43,596 bases of DNA from Marivivens sp. (GTDB taxonomy: Bacteria > Pseudomonadota > Alphaproteobacteria > Rhodobacterales > Rhodobacteraceae). A program made the translations under genes and the position numbers. Below the pieces are notes generated by a model that was not told the DNA's origin, did not search any database, and saw only the letters and a program-made list of their open reading frames with translations. Positions 33,706-43,213 of the stretch are shown piece after piece. The first letter of the stretch is position 1; each line of letters starts with the position of its first letter. Where the stretch lies: positions 1 to 43,596 of the forward strand of contig JAEPMR010000021.1 in assembly GCA_017643845.1 (NCBI GenBank). The letters are read 5' to 3'.

Positions 33706-34662
33706 CTAAAGAAGAAACGCCAAAAGCCCGCTGACGGTGAAGAAAGCGCCAACCGTGGCGCCCATCATCGCCAGCGCGGCGAGGTTTTCATGCCCGTAGT
33801 CATGAGCGAAAATCGCATAGACACCGATCATCGGCATCGCGGCCGACAAGATCACTGCCGTTTTCAAATCCTCTGACAGATCTGGCAAGCCGAACACCAC
33901 GAGCAAAGACACCGCGACCACCGCCATCATTGGATGAATAACAAGTTTGGCAATGACGATCTCTGTCGCCATGCGGCGATTGCCGCGTGTCGGCAAACCG
34001 GCCAGTGACCCGCCGATAAAGAACAGTGCCAGACCCGCCGTTGCCGTCGCCAGCATCGTCACCATCCGGTTCACAGGTTCCGGCACAGGCACCCCCGCGA
34101 CCGACACGAGAACTCCCGCAAGAAACGCCAGAACCATTGGTCGCCGCAGAACGTCCCATCCTGTTTTCAAGGCGCTCTGCAATGCGGGCTGTCCCTTTGT
34201 CCGTGCTGCACCGCTCAGGATTAGAAACGCCAGCGGCACGATCAGGAAACTCTCCACCATCACATTCATCGCGAATGCGGGCGCCGCGACCTCCGGCACC
34301 GCCAGCATCAGCACTGGAAAGCCCACGTAGGCGGAATTCGGGCAACTCGCTCCCATAATTGCGATCGCCTGCCGGACGGGGCCAGTCTCTGCGCGGGTGA
34401 TATTCACCTTAAACCACGCCCATGCCGCCATGATCGTGAGCAGTCCTGCCATCGCATAGGCCGCAACATAGGGCAGTTCGATGATGACGCCCTCGCCGCT
34501 GCCCGATGCAGCGGCAAACATCAGCGCGGGCAGGGCCACATTCATTGCGAACCGGCCCAATGCACTGTTGTCCTCGGCGCTGAACATTCCCTTGCGAACC
34601 ATCGCGTAGCCGAGCGCTACAACAGCGAAGATCGGGAAAGTTATGCCGAAAATCTCGAGCAA
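33706..34662 (-). CDS. AEC-family transporter
   Basis: The 318-residue polytopic protein has about ten hydrophobic segments with the AEC (auxin efflux carrier) layout, opening LEIFGITFPIFAVVALGYAMVRK and containing GASCPNSAYVGFPVLMLAV, then a C-terminal AAMPMIGVYAIFAHDYG. Members move organic anions such as malate in bacteria; substrate unknown. I start at TTG 34662, two bases from the end of the aroC stop (34664), since LEIFGITFP matches the usual N-terminus. A longer reading to 34722 would overlap aroC. The 3' end lies two bases from the thioredoxin stop on the other strand. Confidence 0.8.
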   Translation of the reverse strand: MLEIFGITFPIFAVVALGYAMVRKGMFSAEDNSALGRFAMNVALPALMFAAASGSGEGVIIELPYVAAYAMAGLLTIMAAWAWFKVNITRAETGPVRQAIAIMGASCPNSAYVGFPVLMLAVPEVAAPAFAMNVMVESFLIVPLAFLILSGAARTKGQPALQSALKTGWDVLRRPMVLAFLAGVLVSVAGVPVPEPVNRMVTMLATATAGLALFFIGGSLAGLPTRGNRRMATEIVIAKLVIHPMMAVVAVSLLVVFGLPDLSEDLKTAVILSAAMPMIGVYAIFAHDYGHENLAALAMMGATVGAFFTVSGLLAFLL

Positions 34663-34663
34663 A

Positions 34664-35767
34664 TCAGCCGATCGGACCGCGCACGCCGCCTGTCTGCGCG
34701 CGGTCGAGCATGAAATGGTCAAGGATCACGCAGGCCATCATCGCCTCGCCCACAGGCACCGCACGAATGCCCACACACGGGTCATGTCGCCCCTTGGTGA
34801 CAATATCGATCGGCGAGCCGTCAATGCGGATGGATTTGCGCGGGCTCAGGATCGAGGACGTCGGTTTCACGGCGAAGCGCACCACAATATCCTGTCCTGT
34901 CGAAATACCGCCCAGAATGCCGCCCGCATGGTTTGAGCTGTATTCCGGCCCGTTTGGCCCCATCGTAATTTCGTCGGCGTTATCGCGCCCCGTGAGCGCA
35001 GCGGCGGCCATGCCTTCGCCGATCTCCACACCTTTCACCGCATTAATCGACATCATCGCCGCGGCCAGATCGGTATCCAGCTTGCCATAGACCGGCGCAC
35101 CCAGTCCCGCGGGTATTCCCCGCGCAACCACTTCGATGATCGCACCGACGGAGTTGTGATCCTTGCGCCGCAGGAAATCGAGGTAATCCTCCCATTCCGC
35201 GGCTGCGGTTGCGTCGGGGCACCAGAAATCGTTCTGGTCGATGGTGGCCCAGTCAAAGCGGTCGCGGTCGATCTTCCTGTCGCCCATCTGGACCATATAG
35301 CCTTTGATCTCTGCTTTTGGCATCAGGTCGGCGATTGCCGCCCGCGCCACACCGCCCGCCGCCACCCGCGCAGCCGTTTCCCGCGCTGACGACCGTCCGC
35401 CGCCGCGATAATCGCGCAGACCATATTTCTGGTGGTAGGTGATATCCGCGTGTCCGGGGCGGAAGCTCTGCGCGATCTCGCCATAATCCTTCGAACGCTG
35501 ATCGGTATTGCGGATCATCAGCTGGATCGAGGTGCCGGTCGTCTTGCCCTCGAATACCCCTGACAGGATCTCCACCGCATCCGGCTCGTTGCGCTGGGTG
35601 GTGTTCTTGTTCTGCCCGGGGCGGCGCTTGTCGAGCCAGGTCTGGATCATCTCCGGCTCCAGCGCGATTCCCGGCGGGCAGCCGTCAACCGTCGCGCCTA
35701 ATGCAGGCCCGTGGCTCTCCCCCCAAGTGGTGACGCGGTAGACATGCCCGAAACTATTGAAAGACAT
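34664..35767 (-). CDS. aroC: Chorismate synthase
   Basis: The 367-residue enzyme converts 5-enolpyruvylshikimate 3-phosphate to chorismate, the branch point of aromatic amino acid synthesis, using reduced FMN. Family signatures are [18 protein letters not shown] (residues 16-33), [14 protein letters not shown] (about 103-116) and [17 protein letters not shown] (about 122-138). The start at ATG 35767 has AGGAG (GGAGTTCC) upstream. The gene is co-directional with the AEC gene and divergent from the thiamine riboswitch region. Confidence 0.95.
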   Translation of the reverse strand: MSFNSFGHVYRVTTWGESHGPALGATVDGCPPGIALEPEMIQTWLDKRRPGQNKNTTQRNEPDAVEILSGVFEGKTTGTSIQLMIRNTDQRSKDYGEIAQSFRPGHADITYHQKYGLRDYRGGGRSSARETAARVAAGGVARAAIADLMPKAEIKGYMVQMGDRKIDRDRFDWATIDQNDFWCPDATAAAEWEDYLDFLRRKDHNSVGAIIEVVARGIPAGLGAPVYGKLDTDLAAAMMSINAVKGVEIGEGMAAAALTGRDNADEITMGPNGPEYSSNHAGGILGGISTGQDIVVRFAVKPTSSILSPRKSIRIDGSPIDIVTKGRHDPCVGIRAVPVGEAMMACVILDHFMLDRAQTGGVRGPIG

Positions 35768-35841
35768 CGCGGAACTCCTTTGCAGACCCGTCTATCCTGA
35801 TGGCCGGAGAGGTCCAAGATTTTTCGACCGGAAATATGCCC

Positions 35842-35869
35842 TTGCGTCACCGATTTGCCGCGTTATGTT
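35842..35869 (+). promoter_or_regulatory. Predicted promoter of the thiBPQ transcript
   Basis: TTGCGT (35842-35847) and TATGTT (35864-35869) are 16 bases apart. The predicted start falls near 35876, just before the riboswitch core, which is where such promoters usually sit. The match is moderate. Confidence 0.4.
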
Positions 35870-35965
35870 CCGCCTCACCTCGGGGTGCTCCGTCAGGAGC
35901 TGAGATGCATCACGCGAACCCGTTGAACCTGAACCGGTTAGAACCGGCGGAGGGAAGGCCATTCG
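35866..35965 (+). promoter_or_regulatory. TPP riboswitch (THI element)
   Basis: The conserved THI-box sequences are all present in order: TCGGGGTGC (35880-35888), P3 stem GCTCC-GTCA-GGAGC (35887-35900), CTGAGA (35900-35905), ACCCGTTGAACCTGAACCGG (35918-35937), GGTTAGAACCGGCGGAGGGAA, abbreviated as GGTTAGAACC then GGAGGGAA (35948-35956). It precedes thiBPQ. When thiamine diphosphate is bound the switch represses expression. The sequence TCCTC at 35971-35975 can pair with GAGGA (36004-36008) at the thiB ribosome-binding site, a plausible translational output, though this pairing is inferred. The outer P1 limits are approximate. Confidence 0.93.
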
Positions 35966-36015
35966 AGTTCTCCTCAATGCCCCCATCCGTCCGGCGCATG
36001 AAAGAGGATAACGGA

Positions 36016-37002
36016 ATGAAAACCAAACATCTGATCCATGTCGCAGGACTTTGCCTCGCTGCCTCCACAGCGTCGGCACAAACTCCTGTGCTTACAGTGT
36101 ATACCTATGACAGTTTCGTCAGCGACTGGGGCCCGGGTCCGGCAGTCGAAGCCGCATTCGAAGAAACCTGCGGTTGTGATCTTCAATTCGTCGGCGCAGG
36201 TGACGGCGCGGCGCTTATGTCCCGCATTCGTCTCGAAGGCAGCGCGACAGAGGCCGATATCGTCCTCGGTCTCGATAACAGCCTCATGGCTGCCGCAAGT
36301 GAAACTGGCCTTTTCGCTCCGCATGGTGTGACGGCGGATTACGACCTCCCTGTCGCATGGACAGACGAGACCTTCGTCCCCTTTGATTGGGGCTATTTCG
36401 CCTTCGTCAGTGACAGCGAAACTCCGGCTCCGGCCGATTTCCGCGCCCTTGCGGACAGTGACCTGTCGATCGTCATTCAGGATCCCCGTTCCTCCACCCC
36501 GGGCCTTGGTCTGCTCACATGGGTCAAGGCCAGCTATGGCGATGAGGCCGCTGCGATATGGGAAGCGCTTGCCGACAATATCGTGACTGTCACGCCCGGC
36601 TGGTCCGAGGCATACGGCCTGTTTCTCGAGGGCGAGGCAGATGCCGTGCTGTCTTATACCACCTCACCGGCGTATCACCTGATTGCAGAGGAAGACGCCT
36701 CCAAGACCGCATGGATCTTCGACGAAGGTCACTACATGCAGATCGAAGTCGCCGCGAAGCTCGCTGCATCCGATAATTCCGACCTCGCAGATGAGTTCCT
36801 GTCCTTCATGGTCTCCGATGCGTTCCAGTCCATCATTCCAACCACAAACTGGATGTATCCGGCTGTCGCACCTGACGCAGGTCTGCCGGATGGCTTTGGC
36901 GAGGTTGTTGCGCCTGAAAAAGCGCTGTTCCTTGCTCCTGAGGAAGCTGCCGCGCTACGTGATGCGGCTATCGAAGAATGGCGCGCGGCTCTCGCCCGCT
37001 AA
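36016..37002 (+). CDS. thiB: Thiamine/thiamine phosphate ABC transporter, binding protein
   Basis: The 328-residue periplasmic binding protein has a Sec signal (cleavage near ASAQTP, about residue 22) and starts the mature chain with VLTVYTYDSFVSDWGPG, the ThiB hallmark. Other matches are GLDNSLMAAASETGLF, FDWGYFAFVSD, LVIQD-like SIVIQDPRSSTPGLG and the C-terminal TTNWMYPAV. It captures thiamine or its phosphates. ATG 36016 has AGAGG at 36003-36007. The gene lies behind the TPP riboswitch and overlaps thiP by 25 bases. Confidence 0.95.
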   Translation: MKTKHLIHVAGLCLAASTASAQTPVLTVYTYDSFVSDWGPGPAVEAAFEETCGCDLQFVGAGDGAALMSRIRLEGSATEADIVLGLDNSLMAAASETGLFAPHGVTADYDLPVAWTDETFVPFDWGYFAFVSDSETPAPADFRALADSDLSIVIQDPRSSTPGLGLLTWVKASYGDEAAAIWEALADNIVTVTPGWSEAYGLFLEGEADAVLSYTTSPAYHLIAEEDASKTAWIFDEGHYMQIEVAAKLAASDNSDLADEFLSFMVSDAFQSIIPTTNWMYPAVAPDAGLPDGFGEVVAPEKALFLAPEEAAALRDAAIEEWRAALAR

Positions 37003-38519
37003 TCTTTCCGAAATGGCCCAGCGTCGCAGCCGCGGCGCTGGTGCTGTTTCTGGTGCTCGGCACCCTTCTGGCGGTGCTGTGGCGGGCCGAGGGGTCCCTG
37101 TCCCTTGCCGCCGCTGATCTGGCTGCCATTCGCTTTACTATTTCTCAGGCCATCGTTTCCGCCGTCCTCTCGGTCGGGTTGGCGATACCTGTCGCGCGGG
37201 CCTTGGCGCGGCGGCAGTTTCGGGGGCGCGCGCTGTTTGTCACTCTGTTGGGCGCGCCGTTCATCCTTCCGGTTATTGTGGCGATCATCGGCCTTTTGGC
37301 CGTGTTCGGGCGGGGCGGTCTCGTCAATGCTGTGACCGATGCGCTGGGCCTTCCGTCTTTGCAAATCTACGGATTTCAAGGCGTGGTTCTGGCCCATGTC
37401 TTCTTCAATCTCCCGCTTGCCACGCGGTTTTTGTTGCAGGGATGGCTTTCCATTCCCAGTGAGCGGTTCCGCCTTGCCGAAAGCCTGAACGCACCCGTTT
37501 TTCGCGTCCTTGAGTGGCCCATGCTTCGGGCCGTGGTTCCGGGTGCGCTTCTGGCCGTTTTCCTGATCTGTCTCACAAGTTTCGCAGTTGCGCTGACCTT
37601 GGGTGGCGGTCCCCGTGCCACAACTGTGGAATTGGCGATCTATCAGGCAATCCGATTTGATTTCGATCTTGGGAAGGCGGCAGTCCTGTCCATCGTCCAG
37701 CTGACGCTCTGTGCGGCCGCAGTGCTCGCCGCCACCACTTTGGCAATCCCCGAGGGATTCGGCGCGGGGCTCGACCGTTCCACACCCCGCTGGGACGGCC
37801 AAACCCGTGCTGCCCGCATCCGTGACGGACTTGTGATCACCCTTGCCGCGCTGTTCCTTCTGGTGCCGCTCGCGATGATCGTTTTGCGCGGTTTGCCGGG
37901 GCTCACGTCACTCCCTCCCTCCGTTTGGGAGGCCGCGATCCGCTCGATTGCCGTCGCCCTTTGTGCCACTGCGCTGACGCTTCTACTCGCCTTCGCGCTT
38001 GCGACGCAGCAGGGGCGGGCACTCACCTTGATCGGAAATCTGCCCCTCGCCACATCGTCGCTGGTCGTCGGCACTGGGCTGTTCGTGATTGTCTACGGTT
38101 TTGTCTCGCCCACGCGCATCGCGCTCGGTGTCACCGTCCTTTTGAATGCGGTGATGAGTCTGCCTTTCGTCCTTCGTATCCTCCTGCCGGAAATTGAACG
38201 GGTCGAGACCGATTTCGGACGGCTTGCCGATAGTCTTCGTCTCACCGGATGGCGCCGATTGCGTTGGCTCTACCTGCCTCGGCTGCGGCGCCCCGTCGGC
38301 TTTGCCGCGGGCCTTTCTGCGGCCCTTTCGATGGGTGATCTCGGCGTCATTGCACTTTTTGCGACCGACCGGCAGGAAACTCTACCCCTTGCCATGTATC
38401 GCTTGATGGGTGCCTATCGCATGGAAGCCGCCGCCAGTGCCGCGCTCGTGCTTGTTGCGTTGAGCCTGCTGTTGTTCTGGGTTTTTGATCGGGGAGGCCG
38501 CGTCGATGCTGACGCTTGA
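36978..38519 (+). CDS. thiP: Thiamine ABC transporter permease
   Basis: The 513-residue membrane protein has two MetI-like permease halves (about 12 hydrophobic segments). The coupling motifs FRLAESLNAPVFRVLEWPML in the first half and FGRLADSLRLTGWRRLRWLYLP in the second are the EAA-like loops contacting the ATPase. The fused two-domain form is typical of ThiP. The start at ATG 36978 lies inside the thiB end (25-base overlap) and thiQ overlaps the 3' end by 14 bases, giving a compact thiBPQ operon. Confidence 0.94.
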   Translation: MARGSRPLIFPKWPSVAAAALVLFLVLGTLLAVLWRAEGSLSLAAADLAAIRFTISQAIVSAVLSVGLAIPVARALARRQFRGRALFVTLLGAPFILPVIVAIIGLLAVFGRGGLVNAVTDALGLPSLQIYGFQGVVLAHVFFNLPLATRFLLQGWLSIPSERFRLAESLNAPVFRVLEWPMLRAVVPGALLAVFLICLTSFAVALTLGGGPRATTVELAIYQAIRFDFDLGKAAVLSIVQLTLCAAAVLAATTLAIPEGFGAGLDRSTPRWDGQTRAARIRDGLVITLAALFLLVPLAMIVLRGLPGLTSLPPSVWEAAIRSIAVALCATALTLLLAFALATQQGRALTLIGNLPLATSSLVVGTGLFVIVYGFVSPTRIALGVTVLLNAVMSLPFVLRILLPEIERVETDFGRLADSLRLTGWRRLRWLYLPRLRRPVGFAAGLSAALSMGDLGVIALFATDRQETLPLAMYRLMGAYRMEAAASAALVLVALSLLLFWVFDRGGRVDADA

Positions 38520-39204
38520 GAGAATAGAAATCCGCCAGCCCAGCTTTCGGCTCGATGCCGATTTTTCCGTTTCCACTGGTCTGATAACCGCGCTTATCGG
38601 TCCATCCGGTGCGGGAAAATCCAGCCTTCTGAGCATTATTGGCGGGTTTTATACGCCTGCATCGGGCCGGGTGCTCTGGAATAATAGCGATATTTCTGTC
38701 CTCGCCCCGGGTGCGCGCCCCTGCGCGACGCTGTTTCAGGATAACAATCTCTTTCCACACCTGACGGTTGCAGCGAATGTCGGAATGGCGCTCACCACCG
38801 ATATGCGCCTGACACCGGCGCAATCCGAGCAGGTCACAGCCGCGCTGTCTCAGGTTGGTCTGGCCGATATGGGCAGGCGAAAGCCAGCGACTCTTTCCGG
38901 CGGCCAGCAGGCGCGCGCCGCTCTGGCCCGCGCACTTCTTCAGGATCGTCCATTGGTGCTACTGGATGAACCGTTTTCGGCACTTGGTCCGGCACTGAAA
39001 GCCGAGATGCTCGATCTCGTGCGCGAAACACTCGCCGCTGCCGGTCGGACCGTTCTGATGGTCACGCACGATCCGGCAGACGCATTGCGCATCGCGGATG
39101 AAATCCTCTTTGTTGCGGACGGCACCGTGACCGGCCCGCATCCGACCCGCGAATTGCTTGACGATCCACCACCTGCACTCCGCACCTATCTCGGCGCAAA
39201 GTAG
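38506..39204 (+). CDS. thiQ: Thiamine ABC transporter ATP-binding protein
   Basis: The 232-residue ATPase carries Walker A GPSGAGKSS (residues 32-40), signature LSGGQQARAALARAL and Walker B LVLLDEPFSALGP, plus the switch His in VTHDPADALRI. It powers thiamine uptake with ThiP. ATG 38506 has GGGGAGG eight bases upstream. The gene ends before a bidirectional terminator shared with petC. Confidence 0.94.
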   Translation: MLTLERIEIRQPSFRLDADFSVSTGLITALIGPSGAGKSSLLSIIGGFYTPASGRVLWNNSDISVLAPGARPCATLFQDNNLFPHLTVAANVGMALTTDMRLTPAQSEQVTAALSQVGLADMGRRKPATLSGGQQARAALARALLQDRPLVLLDEPFSALGPALKAEMLDLVRETLAAAGRTVLMVTHDPADALRIADEILFVADGTVTGPHPTRELLDDPPPALRTYLGAK

Positions 39205-39220
39205 CTTCGGGACGGGCCAA

Positions 39221-39252
39221 AGAAAAAAGGCCCGCGTCTCGCGGGCCTTTCT
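39221..39252. terminator. Bidirectional terminator between thiQ and petC
   Basis: AAGGCCCGCG (39227-39236) and CGCGGGCCTT (39240-39249) form a perfect 10-bp stem with a TCT loop, with AGAAAAAA on the left and TTTCT on the right. It suits both thiQ (plus) and petABC (minus). Confidence 0.92.
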
Positions 39253-39272
39253 CATATCACTTTGTGCGGCGC

Positions 39273-40121
39273 TTAATCTTTGCGCTTCGCCGCTGCCTTA
39301 TGCGGTGCCCACAGACGCTTGTTCGTCAGGTAGAGCAAAACAGACAGAACCGTGAGGAAGATTACACCGGTGAGGCCAGCTTGCTTCCGCGCCACCAGCT
39401 TCGGCTCCGCGGTCCACATCAGGAAGGCCGCGATGTCCTCTGCCTCGTGGTGCAGGTCGTTGGAATGGCCATCGGCATATTCCACGTCTTCGCCCCACAG
39501 CGGCTGCGGCATACCGATCCAGCTGCCCGGGACCATGTGCTTGCCCTTCTCGTCGATGCAGCTCTCGGGGAAACCACCTGCGGCGAAGGCCGTGTTGTAG
39601 TAGCCGTCGAAGTCCTCAGGCGCACATTCAGGTGCTTCTTCGTAGCCGATCATCAGAGAGGCGATATATTCAGCACCGCCCATACCTTTGAAGAGCTGGT
39701 TCAGGCCCGTTCCATAAGGGCCGCTAAAGCCCGCACGCGCCTTTGCCATCAGGCTCAGGTCCGGCGCGCCTTCAACCGAAGGGAACTTGTCAGCCGGCGT
39801 TGCGGTGCGCCAGTCTTCCAGAAGCGGGTCATAGACCTCGTAGAATTCCGCGTAGGCGCGCATCTGGTCTTCCGGCAGCGCCGGTCCACCTTCGTCGTGC
39901 AGGTTGCGGAAGGCCACCTGACGCAGACCGTGGCAGCTTGCGCAGATCTCGGTGTAGATCTGCAGGCCGCGCTGGAGCTGCATCTGGTCGTAGCTGCCGA
40001 ACGGCCCTTCGAACGAGAAGTCGAAGTCCTCGACATGCGCCTCGCCAGCGGCAGACACCTGCGTTGCGGCAGATGCCAGCCCGAGCGCTACGGCGGCGGT
40101 AAGGGTGAGTTTACGGAACAT
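39273..40121 (-). CDS. petC: Cytochrome c1
   Basis: The 282-residue haem subunit of the bc1 complex takes electrons from the Rieske protein and passes them to cytochrome c2. It has a signal peptide (cleavage near VSAAGEAH, about residue 24), the haem site in [17 protein letters not shown], a Met axial ligand in WIGMPQPL and a C-terminal membrane anchor ([16 protein letters not shown]). I start at ATG 40121 with AAAGGA eight bases upstream. A reading extended to 40187 would overlap petB. Two further Cys (PECAPED and PESCIDE) may form a disulphide, as in Rhodobacter c1. Downstream lies the shared terminator. Confidence 0.95.
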   Translation of the reverse strand: MFRKLTLTAAVALGLASAATQVSAAGEAHVEDFDFSFEGPFGSYDQMQLQRGLQIYTEICASCHGLRQVAFRNLHDEGGPALPEDQMRAYAEFYEVYDPLLEDWRTATPADKFPSVEGAPDLSLMAKARAGFSGPYGTGLNQLFKGMGGAEYIASLMIGYEEAPECAPEDFDGYYNTAFAAGGFPESCIDEKGKHMVPGSWIGMPQPLWGEDVEYADGHSNDLHHEAEDIAAFLMWTAEPKLVARKQAGLTGVIFLTVLSVLLYLTNKRLWAPHKAAAKRKD

Positions 40122-40137
40122 CAGTCTTTGTCCTTTC

Positions 40138-41463
40138 TCACTCGGCCGGAGTGCCCGAAGGCTTGCCGTAGTGGTCATTGAAATCATCCTCGATCGTTGC
40201 CGGTGCGGGCAGCGGCTTCTCGATCACACCCAGAAGCGGCAGGAGCACGAGGAAATAGGCGAACCAGTAGGCCGAACCGATCAGCGCGATAATCGGGTAG
40301 ATCCCTTCTGCCGGCATCGCACCCGTCCACATCAGGACGAAGAAGTCGACGACCAGCAGCGCGAACCACCACTTGAACATCGGGCGGTAACGGCCGGAAC
40401 GGACCGAAGACGTATCCAGCCACGGCGCCAGCGCCATCACGGCAATCGCGCCAAACATCGCCAGCACGCCGAAGAATTTGGCGTCGATGATGCCGAAGGA
40501 CACCCATTCGGCGAACATCACGACCCAAACGTCAGCGGTGAACGAACGCAGGATCGAGTAGAACGGCAGGAAGTACCATTCGGGCACGATATGCGCAGGC
40601 GTCGCCAGCGGGTTTGCTTCGATGTAGTTGTCCGGGTGGCCGAGGTAGTTCGGCATGAAGCCCACGATAGCCATGAAGATCACGAGGATAACCGCCAGCG
40701 CGAACAGGTCCTTGATCACGAAATAGGGCCAGAACGGCAGCGTGTCTTTCTCTGCATCCTCTTTCGAGGTGCGGCGCACTTCAACACCCGTCGGGTTGTT
40801 GTTGCCGGTCGAGTGGAAGGCCCAAATATGGACGATCACAAGGCCAGCAATGATGAACGGCAGCAGATAGTGCAGCGAGAAGAAGCGGTTCAGCGCGGGT
40901 TGACCCACAGCCGATGCACCCAGCAGCCAGGTCTGCAGGCTCTCACCGATGAACGGGATCGCACCAAACAGGCCGGTGATCACCGCCGTGCCGTGGAACG
41001 ACATCTGACCCCAAGGCAGAACATAGCCGAGGAAGCCGGTTGCCATCATCAGCAGGTAGATCAGCATACCGATGATCCATGTCACTTCGCGCGGCGCCTT
41101 GTAGGAGCCGTAGTAGAGACCACGGAAAATATGGGCATAAACAGCTACGAAGAACAGTGATGCGCCGTTCATGTGGAAATAGCGGATCATATGGCCGCCG
41201 TTCACATCGCGCATGATGTGCTCGATGGAGTTGAACGCCATGTCCACATGCGGGGTGTAGTGCATCACCAGCACGATGCCGGTGACGATCTGCAGCGCCA
41301 GCGTAAAGGTCAGGACGATGCCCCAGATCCACATCCAGTTCAGGTTCTTCGGAGTGGGGATCATGAGGGTGTCATAGAGAAGCCCGATGACGGGGAGGCG
41401 GCTGTTAAGCCACTTCTCGCCGTTCGACTTCGGTTCGTAATGATCGTGCGGAATGCCAGACAT
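40138..41463 (-). CDS. petB: Cytochrome b of the bc1 complex
   Basis: The 441-residue membrane protein carries the two b haems and both quinone sites. It has eight hydrophobic helices, with haem-ligand histidines in helices B and D ([13 protein letters not shown] with RYFHM..AHIFRG, and [17 protein letters not shown]). The quinol-oxidation PEWY motif is seen as [14 protein letters not shown]. The start is ATG 41463, with AAGGAG seven bases upstream; a TTG directly before it is not needed. It lies 11 bases after petA and ends 16 bases before petC. Confidence 0.96.
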   Translation of the reverse strand: MSGIPHDHYEPKSNGEKWLNSRLPVIGLLYDTLMIPTPKNLNWMWIWGIVLTFTLALQIVTGIVLVMHYTPHVDMAFNSIEHIMRDVNGGHMIRYFHMNGASLFFVAVYAHIFRGLYYGSYKAPREVTWIIGMLIYLLMMATGFLGYVLPWGQMSFHGTAVITGLFGAIPFIGESLQTWLLGASAVGQPALNRFFSLHYLLPFIIAGLVIVHIWAFHSTGNNNPTGVEVRRTSKEDAEKDTLPFWPYFVIKDLFALAVILVIFMAIVGFMPNYLGHPDNYIEANPLATPAHIVPEWYFLPFYSILRSFTADVWVVMFAEWVSFGIIDAKFFGVLAMFGAIAVMALAPWLDTSSVRSGRYRPMFKWWFALLVVDFFVLMWTGAMPAEGIYPIIALIGSAYWFAYFLVLLPLLGVIEKPLPAPATIEDDFNDHYGKPSGTPAE

Positions 41464-41474
41464 CAAAATTCTCC

Positions 41475-42041
41475 TTAGCCGAGCTGGATCGTCGTTTCGT
41501 CGACGAACGCTGCAACAGGGACGGGAAGGTTACGAGGTGCGGGTCCTTTGCGGATCCGGCCGGACGTGTCGTAGTGCGAACCGTGGCAGGGGCAGAACCA
41601 TCCGCCAAAATCACCGGCCTCACCCAGCGGCACACAGCCTAGGTGGGTGCATACGCCCATCTGGACCAGCCAAACACCGTCTTCAGACAGTGCGCGGTTT
41701 TCATCGGTCGCGGCTGCGTCGCCGATATTGTCGTTGTTGGCTTCCGGATCGGGAAGCGCATCGATGTCTACATCGCGTGCCGCAGCGATTTCATTTTCGG
41801 TGCGGGCCCGGATGAAAACGGGCTTGCCCTGCCACAGCACAGTGATCTGGCTGCCCGGCGTAACCTGGCTAACGTCAACGCGGATGGAGGCAAGAGCCTG
41901 AACATCTGCAGAGGGGTTCATCTGATTGACGAGCGGCCAGACAGCAGCGCCGGTAACTACCGCGCCGGCACCTGCCGTTGCATAGTAGATAAAGTCGCGG
42001 CGTGTGCCCTGGTGTTCTTCAGCGTGTGACACGGGGTGCAT
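41475..42041 (-). CDS. petA: Rieske iron-sulphur protein of the bc1 complex
   Basis: The 188-residue protein has a twin-arginine motif ([16 protein letters not shown]) whose hydrophobic part stays as the membrane anchor. The soluble domain binds the 2Fe-2S cluster through [12 protein letters not shown] and [13 protein letters not shown]. It carries electrons from ubiquinol at cytochrome b to cytochrome c1. I start at ATG 42041 ([17 protein letters not shown]). A longer frame to 42104 lacks family resemblance. The promoter region toward GFA holds two inverted repeats, described separately. Confidence 0.96.
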   Translation of the reverse strand: MHPVSHAEEHQGTRRDFIYYATAGAGAVVTGAAVWPLVNQMNPSADVQALASIRVDVSQVTPGSQITVLWQGKPVFIRARTENEIAAARDVDIDALPDPEANNDNIGDAAATDENRALSEDGVWLVQMGVCTHLGCVPLGEAGDFGGWFCPCHGSHYDTSGRIRKGPAPRNLPVPVAAFVDETTIQLG

Positions 42042-42083
42042 CTCCGATATTTCCGAGCAATAAGCCCATACGAACAGGATAGC

Positions 42084-42169
42084 CGGCGGAGTCCCGCCGA
42101 CCATTCGCGGGCTGTTTATCTATCAAAATCCCCTACGTCCAGCGGACAATCGGGCGCAGGGGTGATAGA
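42084..42169. promoter_or_regulatory. Inverted repeats between petA and the GFA gene
   Basis: Two structures lie in the 148-base divergent region. CGGCGG-AGTC-CCGCCG is at 42084-42099. A larger stem pairs TCTATCA (42119-42125) with TGATAGA (42163-42169) and CCCCT (42130-42134) with AGGGG (42158-42162), making 12 pairs with a four-base bulge, and encloses a small GTCC-AGC-GGAC. No T-run follows on either side. They could be operators for petABC or leader-RNA structures for either gene. Confidence 0.5.
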
Positions 42170-42189
42170 AATACCCCGAAGCCATTGAA

Positions 42190-42567
42190 ATGGAGCGAAA
42201 CAGAGGCATGTATGGGGGTCGCTGCCATTGCGGGTCGGTCCGGTGGTCGGTCGATGACCTTCCAGAGCGTGCCATCGCCTGTAACTGCTCGATCTGCCGT
42301 CGGCTTGGCGCGCTTTGGGGCTTTTCCACCCGCGCAGCGGTGCAACTAACGGTCGAATCGCCCGTGATCCGCTACAGGTGGGGCGACGGATTGATCGATT
42401 TCTGTTCCTGCTCCCGCTGCGGCACTACGACCCATTACGAAAGCACTGATCCAGCGCCCGATGCACGACTTGCCGTCAATCTGAATACGTTGGATGACCG
42501 CAATGCACTCACGGCAATTCAGGTGCGCCATTTCGACGGTGCCGAAAGCTGGACATTCACTGATTGA
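42190..42567 (+). CDS. GFA-fold (glutathione-dependent formaldehyde-activating-like) protein
   Basis: The 125-residue product has the zinc-cysteine pattern of the GFA/CENP-V fold: GRCHCGSVRW (Cys12, Cys14), CNCSICRRLG (Cys31, Cys33, Cys36) and FCSCSRCGTTTHY (Cys72, Cys74, Cys77). Named after Gfa, which was proposed to bind glutathione and formaldehyde; for most members the function is unknown. ATG 42190 is used, but ATG 42208 (MYGGRCHC) is an equally common type of start. It converges on the PaiB-like gene with an 11-base gap. Confidence 0.82.
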   Translation: MERNRGMYGGRCHCGSVRWSVDDLPERAIACNCSICRRLGALWGFSTRAAVQLTVESPVIRYRWGDGLIDFCSCSRCGTTTHYESTDPAPDARLAVNLNTLDDRNALTAIQVRHFDGAESWTFTD

Positions 42568-42578
42568 TTCGCTCCGCG

Positions 42579-43205
42579 CTAGTCCAGCGCGGGCGGTGTC
42601 TCCATCAGTGTCGAAAGCCAGGCCAAATCCTGTCCTACACCTGCGTCCGCAACAGCCTTGGCCGCGGCCAAACGTGCGCTGTCGGGCTTGTTCTGCCCCA
42701 GCTTCCAGGTTCCGTCCAAGGATGCAATTTCCAGACGGAACGGCACGATCTGCCGCATCATCCGTGCTTTCAGCCCATCCGTCATCTTGTCCGAAAGCCA
42801 CGGCGCCTTTGGCAACAGCCTCGCCTCGAACTCCGCGCTGAGGTCGTCGATCAGTGGCTCCAATGCATCGGATGGAAGCGGCACCAGCATCCCGCGCAGA
42901 TGCACGGCGACGTAGTTCCACGTCGGCACCTGATCCTCGATTTCATACCAGTCCGGCGAAATATAGCTGTGACCGCCAGACACCGCGATGACGGCAGGCG
43001 TCGCGTCCTTGACCGCCCGTGCTATGGGGTTCGAACGTACAAGATGCACATCCGCACGCCCCCCATCGCCGGTCAGTAGATACGGAACATGCGAAAGCAT
43101 CGGACCCTCCGCACCGTTGACCGCCAGCACGCCAAAGCCGCGCTCGCGTGCGAATTGCAGGTTAAGTGCGTCATTCTTGGTGCGAAATGCTGGATTGGGA
43201 TGCAT
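42579..43205 (-). CDS. FMN-binding negative transcriptional regulator, PaiB-like
   Basis: The 208-residue product matches the PaiB family (split-barrel FMN-binding fold): MHPNPAFRTKNDALNLQFA, then SHVPYLLTG, the SGGHSYISPDWY block with its conserved ISP-x-WY and the PTWNYVAVHLRG motif. In Bacillus PaiB acts with the acetyltransferase PaiA, while proteobacterial members are often described as FMN-binding regulators. No paiA is adjacent. Its 5' end lies eight bases from the mtaB stop, so it is likely transcribed with mtaB. Confidence 0.88.
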   Translation of the reverse strand: MHPNPAFRTKNDALNLQFARERGFGVLAVNGAEGPMLSHVPYLLTGDGGRADVHLVRSNPIARAVKDATPAVIAVSGGHSYISPDWYEIEDQVPTWNYVAVHLRGMLVPLPSDALEPLIDDLSAEFEARLLPKAPWLSDKMTDGLKARMMRQIVPFRLEIASLDGTWKLGQNKPDSARLAAAKAVADAGVGQDLAWLSTLMETPPALD

Positions 43206-43213
43206 CGTTCCTC

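Noticed and set aside
35800-36015. An N-terminal extension of ThiB across the riboswitch
   Set aside because: The stretch is the TPP aptamer. The signal peptide starts at ATG 36016.
40122-40187. An N-terminal extension of cytochrome c1
   Set aside because: It would overlap the 3' end of petB, and the signal peptide starts at ATG 40121 with a good ribosome-binding site.
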